From assembly GCA_003169845.1 (NCBI GenBank), contig PNAG01000006.1, forward strand, positions 87,576 through 151,575: a stretch of DNA of 64,000 nucleotides, given 5' to 3'. The DNA is from Candidatus Dormiibacterota bacterium (GTDB lineage Bacteria > Chloroflexota > Dormibacteria > Dormibacterales > Dormibacteraceae). Below, piece by piece: positions 1 through 7,351 of the stretch (position 1 is the stretch's first letter; the number at the start of each line of letters is the position of its first letter). A program made the position numbers and the translations under genes. A model generated the notes under the pieces. The model ran no database searches and was not told the DNA's origin. It worked only from the letters and a program-made list of their open reading frames with translations.

Positions 1-192
1 CCACGCCTCCACCTCGATCCTTCCTGGCGAACAGCTCAGGTGGATGGTCGATGGGCCTTCCGGGGTTCGCGTGGCGCGCCAGACGTCGTCGTGGTGGATC
101 CTCAGCGAGGGACCGAGCCCGATCGGGGCCAGTGTGGAAAAGACGTCGAGCGGCCGGTCGGTCTCGAATGCCGTTCGCACCTGCGGTTCCAC
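1..192 (-). CDS. DNA-3-methyladenine glycosylase (AlkA-like), N-terminal fragment
   Basis: All 64 codons from a GTG at 192 to the window edge are open. The GTG overlaps the TAG stop of the histidine kinase upstream. The translation contains PLDVFSTLAPIGLGPS followed by VWRATRTPEGPSTIHL, which I recognise as the N-terminal domain of actinobacterial-type DNA-3-methyladenine glycosylase 2 (AlkA-like, base excision of alkylated bases). The catalytic helix-hairpin-helix domain would lie outside the window, so the function rests on the N-terminal match alone. Stop overlap suggests co-transcription with the histidine kinase. Confidence 0.6.
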   Translation of the reverse strand, partial: MEPQVRTAFETDRPLDVFSTLAPIGLGPSLRIHHDDVWRATRTPEGPSTIHLSCSPGRIEVEAW

Positions 193-1571
193 TACTGCCT
201 CAATGGAACCGCCAGGACGAAGGTGCTTCCGCTGCCGGGGGTGGATTCGACGGTCAGATCCCCGTTGTGCATCCGCGCGATCTCCCGCGAGAGCCAGAGG
301 CCGAGGCCGGTGCCCTGAACGTGCTGGGTGTTCTGGATGCGGCCGAAGCGTGTGAACAGGTTGGCCTGGTCCTGTGGATCGATGCCCACGCCCTGGTCGA
401 TGACCGCGACCGTGGCCATTCCGTCGTCGCGCCGGATCCGAACCGTGATGCCAGAGCCCGGAGGCGAGTACTTGGCCGCGTTGCTGAGCAGGTTCCTGAC
501 CACCATCTGGAAGCGGTCGGCGTCAAGGTCGGCTTCGACCGGCTCAGCCGGCTCGTCGACGTTTAGCTCGTGGCCGCGCAGCAGCATCTTCACTCCCTCG
601 ATCGCCCGGTCCGTGACATCGACGACGTCGGCGGGACTCGTGTTGAGCTCCAACCGGCCCTCTTCGAGGCGCGCAGCCTCGAGCATCTGCTCCAACATCC
701 AGTTGATCTCGTCTGACTTCGAGATGAGCAGGGGAAGCACTGAGCTCGCCGTGGACGACAGCTCACCCAGGGAGCCGGCCTCGAACATGGTCAGGTACCC
801 CTTGATGATCGTCATCGGTCCTCGCAACTCGTGCGACGCGATGTTCAGGAAGTCGCTCTTCGCTTTTTCGAGGGCCTGGATCCGTGAGGTCAGCGTCACC
901 CGTTCGAGGCCGGCGGTGACGCTGGTCGCGTACTGGGCGAGCCGGCCGAGCTCGTCATCGCCGAAGCTCGGCGCCCGGCGTCCCGAGACGAGAACGATGG
1001 CCCCGGGACCCTTCTGCAGATCCAGCGGCACGATGAGCATGTCGTCCTTGCGCCATGGCTCGTGTCCCTGGCCGGCCACCGAGAGGAAGTCATTGCGAGC
1101 CGCGATCCGCTCCGCCTCGTCAGGATCGACTCCGTGCGATGCGAGGATGGACCGGTCTGAATCGATGAGGAACGCGCTTTCACCGCCGACCAGGCGCTGG
1201 GCCCAACTGAGGGCCCGGTGCGCGAGCGTCTGGCGGTCTGGGCTGTAGAGAAGCAGGTCGTGGAGGGCGCTGCGGAACTGGTCTTCCTCCGGTTGCCGCC
1301 AAAAGCGTCGCAACCAGGCCGGAGGTGCGAAGCTGAAGTAGAGGATCGGCGCGACCGACAGCGTGAGAAGGTCGGTGACCAGCGTGCCGGCCTGTCCCCA
1401 CCCGAGGCCAAAAGTGCCGATCATCACGATTATGAGCACGCCGGCCGAAGCCAGCGCCAGGAGGCCGTGGCGCCGATCGGGCTGCCGGATCCAACTCACC
1501 GCAGTCCCGACCGCCAGGAGGCCGAAGGTGAGCGCGATGGCGACCTGGAGCACCAGGAGGAGGTCGGTCAT
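192..1571 (-). CDS. Membrane sensor histidine kinase
   Basis: A 459-residue two-component sensor kinase. Three hydrophobic segments cover residues 1-27, 36-55 and 65-85. A GAF-like region (about 100-225) and a coiled linker follow. The HisKA dimerisation helix carries the phospho-acceptor in FLNIASHELRGPM (His247). The ATPase domain has the N box NLLSNAAKYSP (360-370), G1 box DQGVGID (392-398) and G2 box GTGLGLWLSR (420-429), so all catalytic boxes look intact. No response regulator is adjacent, so the kinase appears to be an orphan and its signal is unknown. It overlaps the glycosylase start downstream. Confidence 0.9.
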   Translation of the reverse strand: MTDLLLVLQVAIALTFGLLAVGTAVSWIRQPDRRHGLLALASAGVLIIVMIGTFGLGWGQAGTLVTDLLTLSVAPILYFSFAPPAWLRRFWRQPEEDQFRSALHDLLLYSPDRQTLAHRALSWAQRLVGGESAFLIDSDRSILASHGVDPDEAERIAARNDFLSVAGQGHEPWRKDDMLIVPLDLQKGPGAIVLVSGRRAPSFGDDELGRLAQYATSVTAGLERVTLTSRIQALEKAKSDFLNIASHELRGPMTIIKGYLTMFEAGSLGELSSTASSVLPLLISKSDEINWMLEQMLEAARLEEGRLELNTSPADVVDVTDRAIEGVKMLLRGHELNVDEPAEPVEADLDADRFQMVVRNLLSNAAKYSPPGSGITVRIRRDDGMATVAVIDQGVGIDPQDQANLFTRFGRIQNTQHVQGTGLGLWLSREIARMHNGDLTVESTPGSGSTFVLAVPLRQ

Positions 1572-1622
1572 CCGGCCGAGAATAGCCTAAATGCCGATAT
1601 TTCAACGACACGGGGTGAGCAG

Positions 1623-2072
1623 ATGAAATGGATAACCCGAAAGAATGCCAGCGTCGACCGGATCGCGTGCCCATGGTTGATCAAGCGCTTCATCGATCCC
1701 GATGCGGAGTTCATGTACGTGCCGGCCGCCGACGTGAGCAGCGTCGCGGAGCGAGAGGACGCGATCCCCTACGACGTCGGTGGCGTCGAGCTGGGGCACG
1801 TCGACGGCCGCTGCAGCTTTGAATCGATCATCCTCAAATACGGCCTGCACGACCCGGCGCTCGACCGGCTGGCCCAGATCGTGCATGGAGCCGATGTCAA
1901 CGCAGACATCGACAAGACCCCGGAAGCAGCCGGTCTGAAAGCGGTCGCCCATGGTTTCGCCATGGTCCACGGCGAAAACGACCATTTGAAGATCGCCCTC
2001 GAGACGCCCCTCTACGACGCGCTATACGCCTGGTGTCAGCACGAGGTGGCGAAAGTCAGGCCGCCGGCGTAA
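1623..2072 (+). CDS. Chromate resistance protein ChrB, C-terminal domain only
   Basis: Starts at ATG 1623, 149 residues. The sequence MKWITRKNASVDRIACPWLIKRFIDPDAEF and the later GLHDPALDRLAQIVHGADV match the ChrB C-terminal domain, found fused to a regulatory N-terminal domain in chromate-resistance ChrB but also common as a stand-alone protein. Here the N-terminal half and a ChrA transporter are absent, so a chromate role is uncertain. It is divergent from the histidine kinase and converges on the VOC gene, overlapping it by 17 bases. Confidence 0.75.
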   Translation: MKWITRKNASVDRIACPWLIKRFIDPDAEFMYVPAADVSSVAEREDAIPYDVGGVELGHVDGRCSFESIILKYGLHDPALDRLAQIVHGADVNADIDKTPEAAGLKAVAHGFAMVHGENDHLKIALETPLYDALYAWCQHEVAKVRPPA

Positions 2073-2811
2073 GGGCGATCCCGTCCGGATCCGTGCGCGG
2101 CCCATCGAGCCGCCGGATCTCGAAGCCCTGAAGCCCTCGCACGCCGGGTTCGACCGTCGCGGCGCCATGACCCTCGAGCAGGTTGATCCCGAGATGGTGG
2201 TGGTAGCCGTCCCAGCTCATAAAGCGCATGACCCGACCCGCCTCAGCCATCAGCTCCATGCCCATCGACTCATAGAAGGCCTGAGAGCTGTCCAGGTCGG
2301 CCACGTTGAGGTGCATGTGACCCAGCACCGTGCCGCTGGAGAATTGCTTCTCCGGCTTCTCCGCGATTCTCATGAGCCGGTCGAAATCCAGGTGATCGGT
2401 GCCGATGTTCAGGCGGCCGTTCGGATACTGCCACTCGCTTCTCGGACGGTCCGCGTAGACCTCGATGCCATTTCCTTCGGGGTCGTCGAAATAGAGAGCC
2501 TGGCTGACGAAGTGATCGGCCGTGCCGGTCAGCGGGAGGCGCTCTTCGATGGAGCGCTGCAGGAAGCCGCCCAGCTCCTCTTCGCTCGGGAGAAGGATCG
2601 CGAAGTGGTAGAGGCCGGCCGTGTGCCGCGGGCGCCCATTCCCCCCGGGCAGGGCCTTGAGGCGAAGCAGAGTCGAGCCGCCGGCGCCGAGCGTGGCGGC
2701 GCCGGCCTCGTCACCGATTCGAGTCAGCCCGAACCGCTCGTAGAAAGCCACCTCGCGGGCGAGGTCGAGCACCTTGAGCTCAACCGAGCCAAGCGGCCAT
2801 TCAGATTGCAT
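2056..2811 (-). CDS. VOC-superfamily (glyoxalase/extradiol dioxygenase-like) protein, CatE-type
   Basis: 251 residues built from two vicinal-oxygen-chelate half-domains. The first contains GLYHFAILLPS and ends with a metal-ligand-like GNGIEVYADRPR; the second begins GHMHLNVADLDSSQAFY. This double-module layout matches catechol-2,3-dioxygenase-like CatE proteins of Bacillus; the substrate cannot be read from sequence. It lies 32 bases downstream of the TetR gene on the same strand and is probably under that regulator. Confidence 0.8.
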   Translation of the reverse strand: MQSEWPLGSVELKVLDLAREVAFYERFGLTRIGDEAGAATLGAGGSTLLRLKALPGGNGRPRHTAGLYHFAILLPSEEELGGFLQRSIEERLPLTGTADHFVSQALYFDDPEGNGIEVYADRPRSEWQYPNGRLNIGTDHLDFDRLMRIAEKPEKQFSSGTVLGHMHLNVADLDSSQAFYESMGMELMAEAGRVMRFMSWDGYHHHLGINLLEGHGAATVEPGVRGLQGFEIRRLDGPRTDPDGIALTPAA

Positions 2812-2843
2812 AACGAATTCAATCTACCCAGGGATGGCGATCG

Positions 2844-3416
2844 CTAACACTGCGGCGCTTCCCGTGGCAGGAGGCTCATCAGCTCGGCAGCGACGGTTTC
2901 CAGCGGCCCACTGTCGCCCTCAGCCCGGCACAGGATGAGGGCGCCTTCCATGCCCGCCAGGGTGGCCAGGGCGATCGGAGCTGCACGATCAGATGGAACC
3001 CCAACCGCCTGGAGCTGCTGGGCCAAAAGGTCGACCCACGACCTGAATGTCGAGCGTACGACGTCGATCAAGCCCGGCTCGCCGGCGGCCGTGTCGATCG
3101 CGACTCCGGCCACCACGCAGCCGGCGGCGCCTCCCGAGGCCAGCACCGTCCGGCGCCACATTTCGATGAAGCACTCCAGCACGCCAGCCGCGGTGGTCGC
3201 TGGGCACGCACGTTGGTATGCAATCACCCGCTCCGAGGTCCACCGCATGGCGTCCGCGGCGAGCTGTTCCTTGCCATCCGGAAAGTGGTGGTAGATAGAT
3301 CCGCGCGGTGCGCCGCTGTTGGCCAGCACGTCCGAGAAGGAGGTCGCGCTCACGCCGCGGGTTCGGATGAGCGAGGCGGCGCTGCTCACCATCTTCGCCC
3401 GGCTGTTCGTCGTCAT
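2844..3416 (-). CDS. TetR-family transcriptional regulator (LmrA/YxaF type)
   Basis: 190 residues. The N-terminal helix-turn-helix reads SFSDVLANSGAPRGSIYHHFPDGKEQL (residues about 26-52, given here only to place the motif). The C-terminal part (GCVVAGVAID, then a long helical region) resembles the LmrA/YxaF subgroup, whose members often control small oxidoreductase or VOC genes. It is divergent from the tautomerase gene, and two palindromes sharing TATGACGA lie between them, consistent with autoregulation and control of both neighbours. The ligand is unknown. Confidence 0.85.
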   Translation of the reverse strand: MTTNSRAKMVSSAASLIRTRGVSATSFSDVLANSGAPRGSIYHHFPDGKEQLAADAMRWTSERVIAYQRACPATTAAGVLECFIEMWRRTVLASGGAAGCVVAGVAIDTAAGEPGLIDVVRSTFRSWVDLLAQQLQAVGVPSDRAAPIALATLAGMEGALILCRAEGDSGPLETVAAELMSLLPREAPQC

Positions 3417-3432
3417 CGTGCCTCCCCCTTGA

Positions 3433-3450
3433 CTATGACGATCAGCATAG
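3433..3450. promoter_or_regulatory. Imperfect palindromic operator 1 (TetR)
   Basis: CTATGACGATCAGCATAG is an interrupted palindrome (CTATG..GATC..CATAG) sharing TATGACGA with the perfect palindrome 22 bases further on. It overlaps a possible plus-strand -35 element TTGACT at 3429-3434. Binding by the adjacent TetR protein is inferred from position and symmetry. Confidence 0.55.
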
Positions 3451-3471
3451 GTTAAGGTTGGCCCTGGATGG

Positions 3472-3487
3472 TATGACGACCGTCATA
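3472..3487. promoter_or_regulatory. Perfect palindromic operator 2 (TetR)
   Basis: TATGACGACCGTCATA is two perfect 7-base arms around AC, ending 17 bases before the tautomerase GTG. The shape resembles known LmrA/YxaF boxes. It lies where a bound repressor would block transcription or early elongation of the tautomerase gene. Confidence 0.6.
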
Positions 3488-3504
3488 ATCCAAGGAGACC
3501 GACC

Positions 3505-3927
3505 GTGCCAATGATCGACGTGTACGCCACCGCCGGCACATTCAAGGACAGGAAAGGACTGGCCAAGGACCTCGCCACAGCCGTGATGCGGTGGGAGGGC
3601 GTCCCGAGCATCCCGTTGTTCAAAGACAACACTGCGGCGCTCGTCCACGAGCTGCCACCCGACTCTGCGTCCAACGTTTCCGGTGAGAGCAACTACGTCC
3701 GCATCCAGGTGTTGACCCCAGTCGGCGTCCTGGATCGTAACAAGCAGCTCGGCGTTGTCAGGGAGCTGACAGACATCGCCGCCGCAGCGGCCGGTGATCC
3801 GACGCTCACCGAACGCACCTGGGTGCTGATCACCGAGTCGCCGGAGGGCGGTTGGGGAATCAATGGGCACGCCAACACCGGCGCCGATATCGTCGCGGCC
3901 GCCCGTCGCGCGCTCGCAGGAAAGTAG
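3505..3927 (+). CDS. Tautomerase-family protein
   Basis: GTG start at 3505, preceded by the Shine-Dalgarno AAGGAG. The protein (140 residues) begins M-P-M-I-D-V-Y, so removal of the initiator Met exposes an N-terminal proline, the general base of the 4-oxalocrotonate tautomerase/MIF superfamily. At 140 residues it is a fused-length member rather than a 60-residue monomer. The TetR operator pair upstream and the VOC enzyme across the divergent promoter suggest a small inducible detoxification or catabolic unit; the substrate is unknown. Confidence 0.75.
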   Translation: MPMIDVYATAGTFKDRKGLAKDLATAVMRWEGVPSIPLFKDNTAALVHELPPDSASNVSGESNYVRIQVLTPVGVLDRNKQLGVVRELTDIAAAAAGDPTLTERTWVLITESPEGGWGINGHANTGADIVAAARRALAGK

Positions 3928-3945
3928 GTCCGAGTGGGCAGAGAG

Positions 3946-4020
3946 TGGCTGGGGAGGAAGGATTCGAACCTTCAACCTTCTGATCCAGAGTCAGCTGCGC
4001 TACCGTTGCGCCACTCCCCA
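3946..4020 (-). tRNA. tRNA-Gln (anticodon CTG)
   Basis: Read on the minus strand the cloverleaf has a 7-bp acceptor TGGGGAG/CTCCCCA, anticodon loop CTCTGGA (CTG, reading CAG), a GGTTCGAATCC T arm, discriminator G and an encoded CCA (3946-3948). Confidence 0.95.
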
Positions 4021-4160
4021 AACTTGCCGTCGTGCGCGCTCCATTGTTCCAGCTAGTGCCGGGCAATTGGAGCCGCGTGCGAGTCCGTTCGCCGGCGACA
4101 AATTGTTGCTGATTTTGTTACGTTGTCGTTGGGACGATCCTCGGGTCGACCCTCTGAGGC

Positions 4161-4198
4161 CCCGCGGTTTTTACCCCCCGTGGGGCTTCTTCTTTTGT
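4161..4198 (+). terminator. Possible rho-independent terminator
   Basis: GCCCCGCGG and CCGTGGGGC form a 9-bp stem (one G-U pair) followed by TTCTTCTTTT on the plus strand. The nearest plus-strand gene upstream is the tautomerase, ending 230 bases earlier beyond the antisense tRNA. It could terminate that transcript or an unrecognised short RNA; I see no gene between. Confidence 0.45.
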
Positions 4199-4218
4199 CC
4201 CGCCACCGGTGCGGGCGG

Positions 4219-4593
4219 CTATTCCCGGGTGATGACGACGTCCGGCTTCTTGGACCCTTCCGACCGCACGGTCATCCGGATGGAGAGTGCCTCACGCGTT
4301 CCCATCAGCCGGCCGATAGAGTGCTCCACGAGCGTCTTGGCGCGGTGCAGGTTGACCGCCCAGCCGACGCCGAAAACCCGATCGCTGAAGAGATGGTCGG
4401 AATCCGGGTTCCAGTACGCATCCCGGATGCGCTGCCAGGTCGGAGGCCGAAAATCGTAGGGAACCATGCCGAAAACGCGGCCTTCCCACGTTCGCTCGGG
4501 CTCGGGCTTGGACAGCTCCGTCGCGACCGCGGCCACGACGAGGCCGAACGCTGCGAACCGCACCAACCGCCTGACGCGTCGTAAAGTCCGCAT
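4219..4593 (-). CDS. DUF5808-type small membrane protein
   Basis: 124 residues. An N-terminal hydrophobic segment (about 11-25) is followed by the motif block VPYDFRPPTWQRIRDAYWNP and then VFGVGWAVNLHR. This PYDxRxPT...WNP...FGxGWxxN pattern is the one I know from the actinobacterial DUF5808 family of unknown function. It is divergent from yvcK, 66 bases away. Confidence 0.6.
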   Translation of the reverse strand: MRTLRRVRRLVRFAAFGLVVAAVATELSKPEPERTWEGRVFGMVPYDFRPPTWQRIRDAYWNPDSDHLFSDRVFGVGWAVNLHRAKTLVEHSIGRLMGTREALSIRMTVRSEGSKKPDVVITRE

Positions 4594-4659
4594 ACTTCAG
4601 TGAAGCGTAGTACCAAAGTAACTTTGCACGTTTTGAATCCGTTGTTGCACTCGGGGTAG

Positions 4660-5934
4660 ATGGCCACAAGACTTCAGTCCACGACACGTTGGCTGCGGTG
4701 GCTAACGCCTGGTCTCCAGATCAAGCGTTGGCTCCTACTGCTCATGGCCGCCGAGCTGGTGCTCGTGCTCGGAGTCGCCTACGCCCTGAAAGAGCTCTAT
4801 CAGACGACGTCACTACCGCACCAGTTCTACTACATCACCCTGCAGTTCCTTCCGTACTGGGCCCGCGCGGTGATCTTTGGACTCTTCGGCGTTGGGCTGC
4901 TGCTGTTCAGCTACCTGAAGCTCACGCAATCCGTCCTCGGACCGTTTCTCCCCGGCAACAGCACCAGCAGCATCGTCGAGATCATCCATGCGTTTCGCCT
5001 GCGTGGTCGCGGTCCTCGCATCGTCGCGATCGGCGGCGGCACCGGCTTGAGCTCGCTGCTCCGCGGGTTGAAGGTCTATACGTCCAATCTCTCGGTCATC
5101 GTCACCGTGGCGGACGACGGCGGTTCGTCAGGAAGGCTGCGCGACGAGTACCGGATCTTGCCTCCGGGTGACTTCCGCCAATGCCTCATCGCGCTGGCCG
5201 ATGCCGAGCCGTTGATGAAGCAGCTCTTCGATCACCGCTTCAAAGAGGGTTCACTGGACGGCCACTCATTCGGGAACCTTTTCATCATGGCGATGGCTGA
5301 CGTCACCGGTAACTTCGAGCACGCGCTGCGCGAGTCGGGCAAGGTCCTCGCGGTGAAAGGCACGATCCTGCCGTCGACGCTGCAGGACGTCACCCTGGTC
5401 GCATCCATCAACGGCGGCATGGTGGCGGGCGAATCGAAGATTCCGATGCAGCACGCACCGATCAGCCATGTCTTCCTCAAGCCGGATGGCGCTCAGATCA
5501 ACCCCGAGGCCGCTCAGGCCATCCTCAACGCAGAGCTGATCATCATCGGCCCCGGCTCCCTCTATACCTCGATCATGCCCAACCTCCTCGTCGAAGGAAT
5601 GGTCGAGGCCATCAAAGCCTCTCCGGCGCTGAAGGTTTACATCTGCAACCTGGCCGCGCAAGACGGCGAGACCGAGGGGTATGGCGTCGACGACTACCTG
5701 CGCGTGATCCGAGAGCACGTGGGCGCCAACCTGTTCGATTTCGTGCTCGTCAACTCAAACCTCTCTCACGTGCCGACCGGCGGGCAATCGCAGGTCGTTT
5801 TCAAGACCAGCGACTCGAACAACCATCCCGAGGTCCGGTTCATCGCCGCCGACGTGGTCAACGCGAAGCTGCCCTCCCACCACGACCCGGAAAAGCTCGC
5901 TCGCACGATCATGCGAAAGGTCTGGCAGGCCTAG
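4660..5934 (+). CDS. yvcK: YvcK-type gluconeogenesis factor (UDP-GlcNAc-binding), membrane-anchored
   Basis: 424 residues. The CofD/YvcK core begins near residue 118 with RIVAIGGGTGLSSLLRG (GGGTG 125-129), then VTVADDGGSSGRLR and the nucleotide-sugar-site segment GPGSLYTSIMPNLL. YvcK binds UDP-GlcNAc and is needed for growth on gluconeogenic carbon and for peptidoglycan balance. Unlike the roughly 320-residue Bacillus protein, this one has an N-terminal extension with two membrane segments (about 24-46 and 66-88). No whiA or rapZ is adjacent. Its TAG stop interlocks with that of the converging PAP2 gene. Confidence 0.9.
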   Translation: MATRLQSTTRWLRWLTPGLQIKRWLLLLMAAELVLVLGVAYALKELYQTTSLPHQFYYITLQFLPYWARAVIFGLFGVGLLLFSYLKLTQSVLGPFLPGNSTSSIVEIIHAFRLRGRGPRIVAIGGGTGLSSLLRGLKVYTSNLSVIVTVADDGGSSGRLRDEYRILPPGDFRQCLIALADAEPLMKQLFDHRFKEGSLDGHSFGNLFIMAMADVTGNFEHALRESGKVLAVKGTILPSTLQDVTLVASINGGMVAGESKIPMQHAPISHVFLKPDGAQINPEAAQAILNAELIIIGPGSLYTSIMPNLLVEGMVEAIKASPALKVYICNLAAQDGETEGYGVDDYLRVIREHVGANLFDFVLVNSNLSHVPTGGQSQVVFKTSDSNNHPEVRFIAADVVNAKLPSHHDPEKLARTIMRKVWQA

Positions 5935-6872
5935 CCACCCGCCGCAGGCGCGCGATGGCGCCACCAACGGTTGAACGACTCGACGATCAGCGCCGCTACG
6001 GCCACGTAGATGAAGCCATCTAGAGCGTCCACCACGTAGTGCTCTCCGAGATAAACGACGGACAGCAGCACGGCGGCCGTCCACAGGATCAATCCAATCG
6101 CGAGCGGACGGTAGCGCGACCACGCATAGACCGCGGCCAGCGCCGGGAAAGCGGCGTGCAGCGAAGGAAACGCGGCGAACTGGTTCGGGTTGAGATGTGT
6201 ATACAGGGGCGAGACGAAGTAGTTGTTGCCCCAGAGTTTGTCCACCGTCTCGTTCAGGATTTTGTGTACCACTTGAGAGTCCGGCACCCGTCCCTCCTGG
6301 AATTGATACCAGGGCGGCGCTGAGGGAAAGAAAAGATAGGTGACAAACGAGAGAAGCGCCATCAACAGCAGCGCGGCAATGAACCTACGGTAGTGCTCCC
6401 GGCTCCGAATCCAGAACACAAAGCCCACAAGGATCGGAAGCGGGAAATGCATGAAGTAGAAGAACATCGCGATGACGTCTTGTGGGCTGACCGTCTCGAT
6501 TCGATAGAAGTCATGTTGCAGAGTGAGTGTCGGCAGCGTGCCGCCGAAGACGGTCCGCTCGAGTCCCGACAGGTCGTGAGGGGCAAAACCTGTCTTGGCA
6601 GCGAAACCCCGCATCGCCTCATAGGCGAAGAACAGGATCAGAAACGGTCCCCAGTCGGCGATGAAGGTGCGGCCACGACCCAGAGCTATCGCGATGACCA
6701 GCAGAGCGAAGACCACGAACTCTGGCTCGATCGAGATTCCTTTCCAGAGCATCACGCCGAAGATGAGCGCGAGATAGAGAACGCTTCCTACGAGGATCAC
6801 TCGCGAGCGGCGAGCCTTCGGTGGCGCCGCCGCCTCGATCGGTCGCTCCTGGAGCTCAGTGGGTGCGGACAA
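5931..6872 (-). CDS. PAP2-superfamily membrane phosphatase / inositolphosphotransferase-like
   Basis: 313 residues with about six to eight membrane segments. The phosphatase signature is present in its PAP2_3/AUR1-like form: FPSLHAAFPALAAVYAWSR (nucleophile-activating His) and GEHYVVDALDG (second catalytic His). Such proteins dephosphorylate lipid phosphates or transfer phosphoinositol head groups. The start overlaps the 3' end of the RidA-family gene by 17 bases, so the two are probably co-transcribed. Confidence 0.8.
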   Translation of the reverse strand: MSAPTELQERPIEAAAPPKARRSRVILVGSVLYLALIFGVMLWKGISIEPEFVVFALLVIAIALGRGRTFIADWGPFLILFFAYEAMRGFAAKTGFAPHDLSGLERTVFGGTLPTLTLQHDFYRIETVSPQDVIAMFFYFMHFPLPILVGFVFWIRSREHYRRFIAALLLMALLSFVTYLFFPSAPPWYQFQEGRVPDSQVVHKILNETVDKLWGNNYFVSPLYTHLNPNQFAAFPSLHAAFPALAAVYAWSRYRPLAIGLILWTAAVLLSVVYLGEHYVVDALDGFIYVAVAALIVESFNRWWRHRAPAAGG

Positions 6873-7332
6873 CCGCCACCGCCGCGATCTCGACCGTAAC
6901 CGAGAACGGAAGGGCGTTCGCGCCCAGTGCTATCCGCGTATGGCGGCCGGCCTCGCCCAACACGTCGACCATGAGATCGGAGGCGCCGTTCAGCACTTTC
7001 GGCTGATCGCCAAAACCCTCCGCCGAGAGCACGAAGCCGATCAGCTGTGTCACCTGCTCCACGTTCTCGAGCCCGGCGGCAGAGTCGATCTGAGCCAGCA
7101 CGTTGAGCGCGCACACGCGAGCGCGTGCCTGCGCGTCCTCGACGGAAACCTCGTCAGGGCAGCGACCCGTAAGGCGCTTGCCCTCCGCGACGGAGACCTG
7201 CCCGGCCACGTACAGAAGCGCGCGATCACGGCCGATGGGCACCAGTCGCGTGGGCAGGTACGAGGCGACGGCTGCCGGCGGGGTGGGCAGCTCGAGTCCG
7301 AGCTCTCGCAAACGTTCGTGAGGCTTGCTCAA
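6856..7332 (-). CDS. RidA/YjgF-family protein
   Basis: 158 residues. It ends with the conserved TRIALGANALPFSVTVEIAAVAVV strand (given only to place it), whose Arg is the one used by RidA enzymes to hold imine intermediates. GQVSVAEG marks the N-terminal half. Rid proteins hydrolyse reactive enamines/imines made by PLP enzymes or, in other subgroups, serve in catabolic pathways. The N-terminal 25 residues are longer than in canonical RidA, pointing to a divergent subgroup. Confidence 0.8.
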   Translation of the reverse strand: MSKPHERLRELGLELPTPPAAVASYLPTRLVPIGRDRALLYVAGQVSVAEGKRLTGRCPDEVSVEDAQARARVCALNVLAQIDSAAGLENVEQVTQLIGFVLSAEGFGDQPKVLNGASDLMVDVLGEAGRHTRIALGANALPFSVTVEIAAVAVVRTH

Positions 7333-7351
7333 CTCGAGGGAGTCTACTCAG

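Noticed and set aside
51..566. Plus-strand ORF at the left edge
   Set aside because: Antisense to the histidine kinase ATPase domain and to the AlkA-like fragment, both of which show real motifs.
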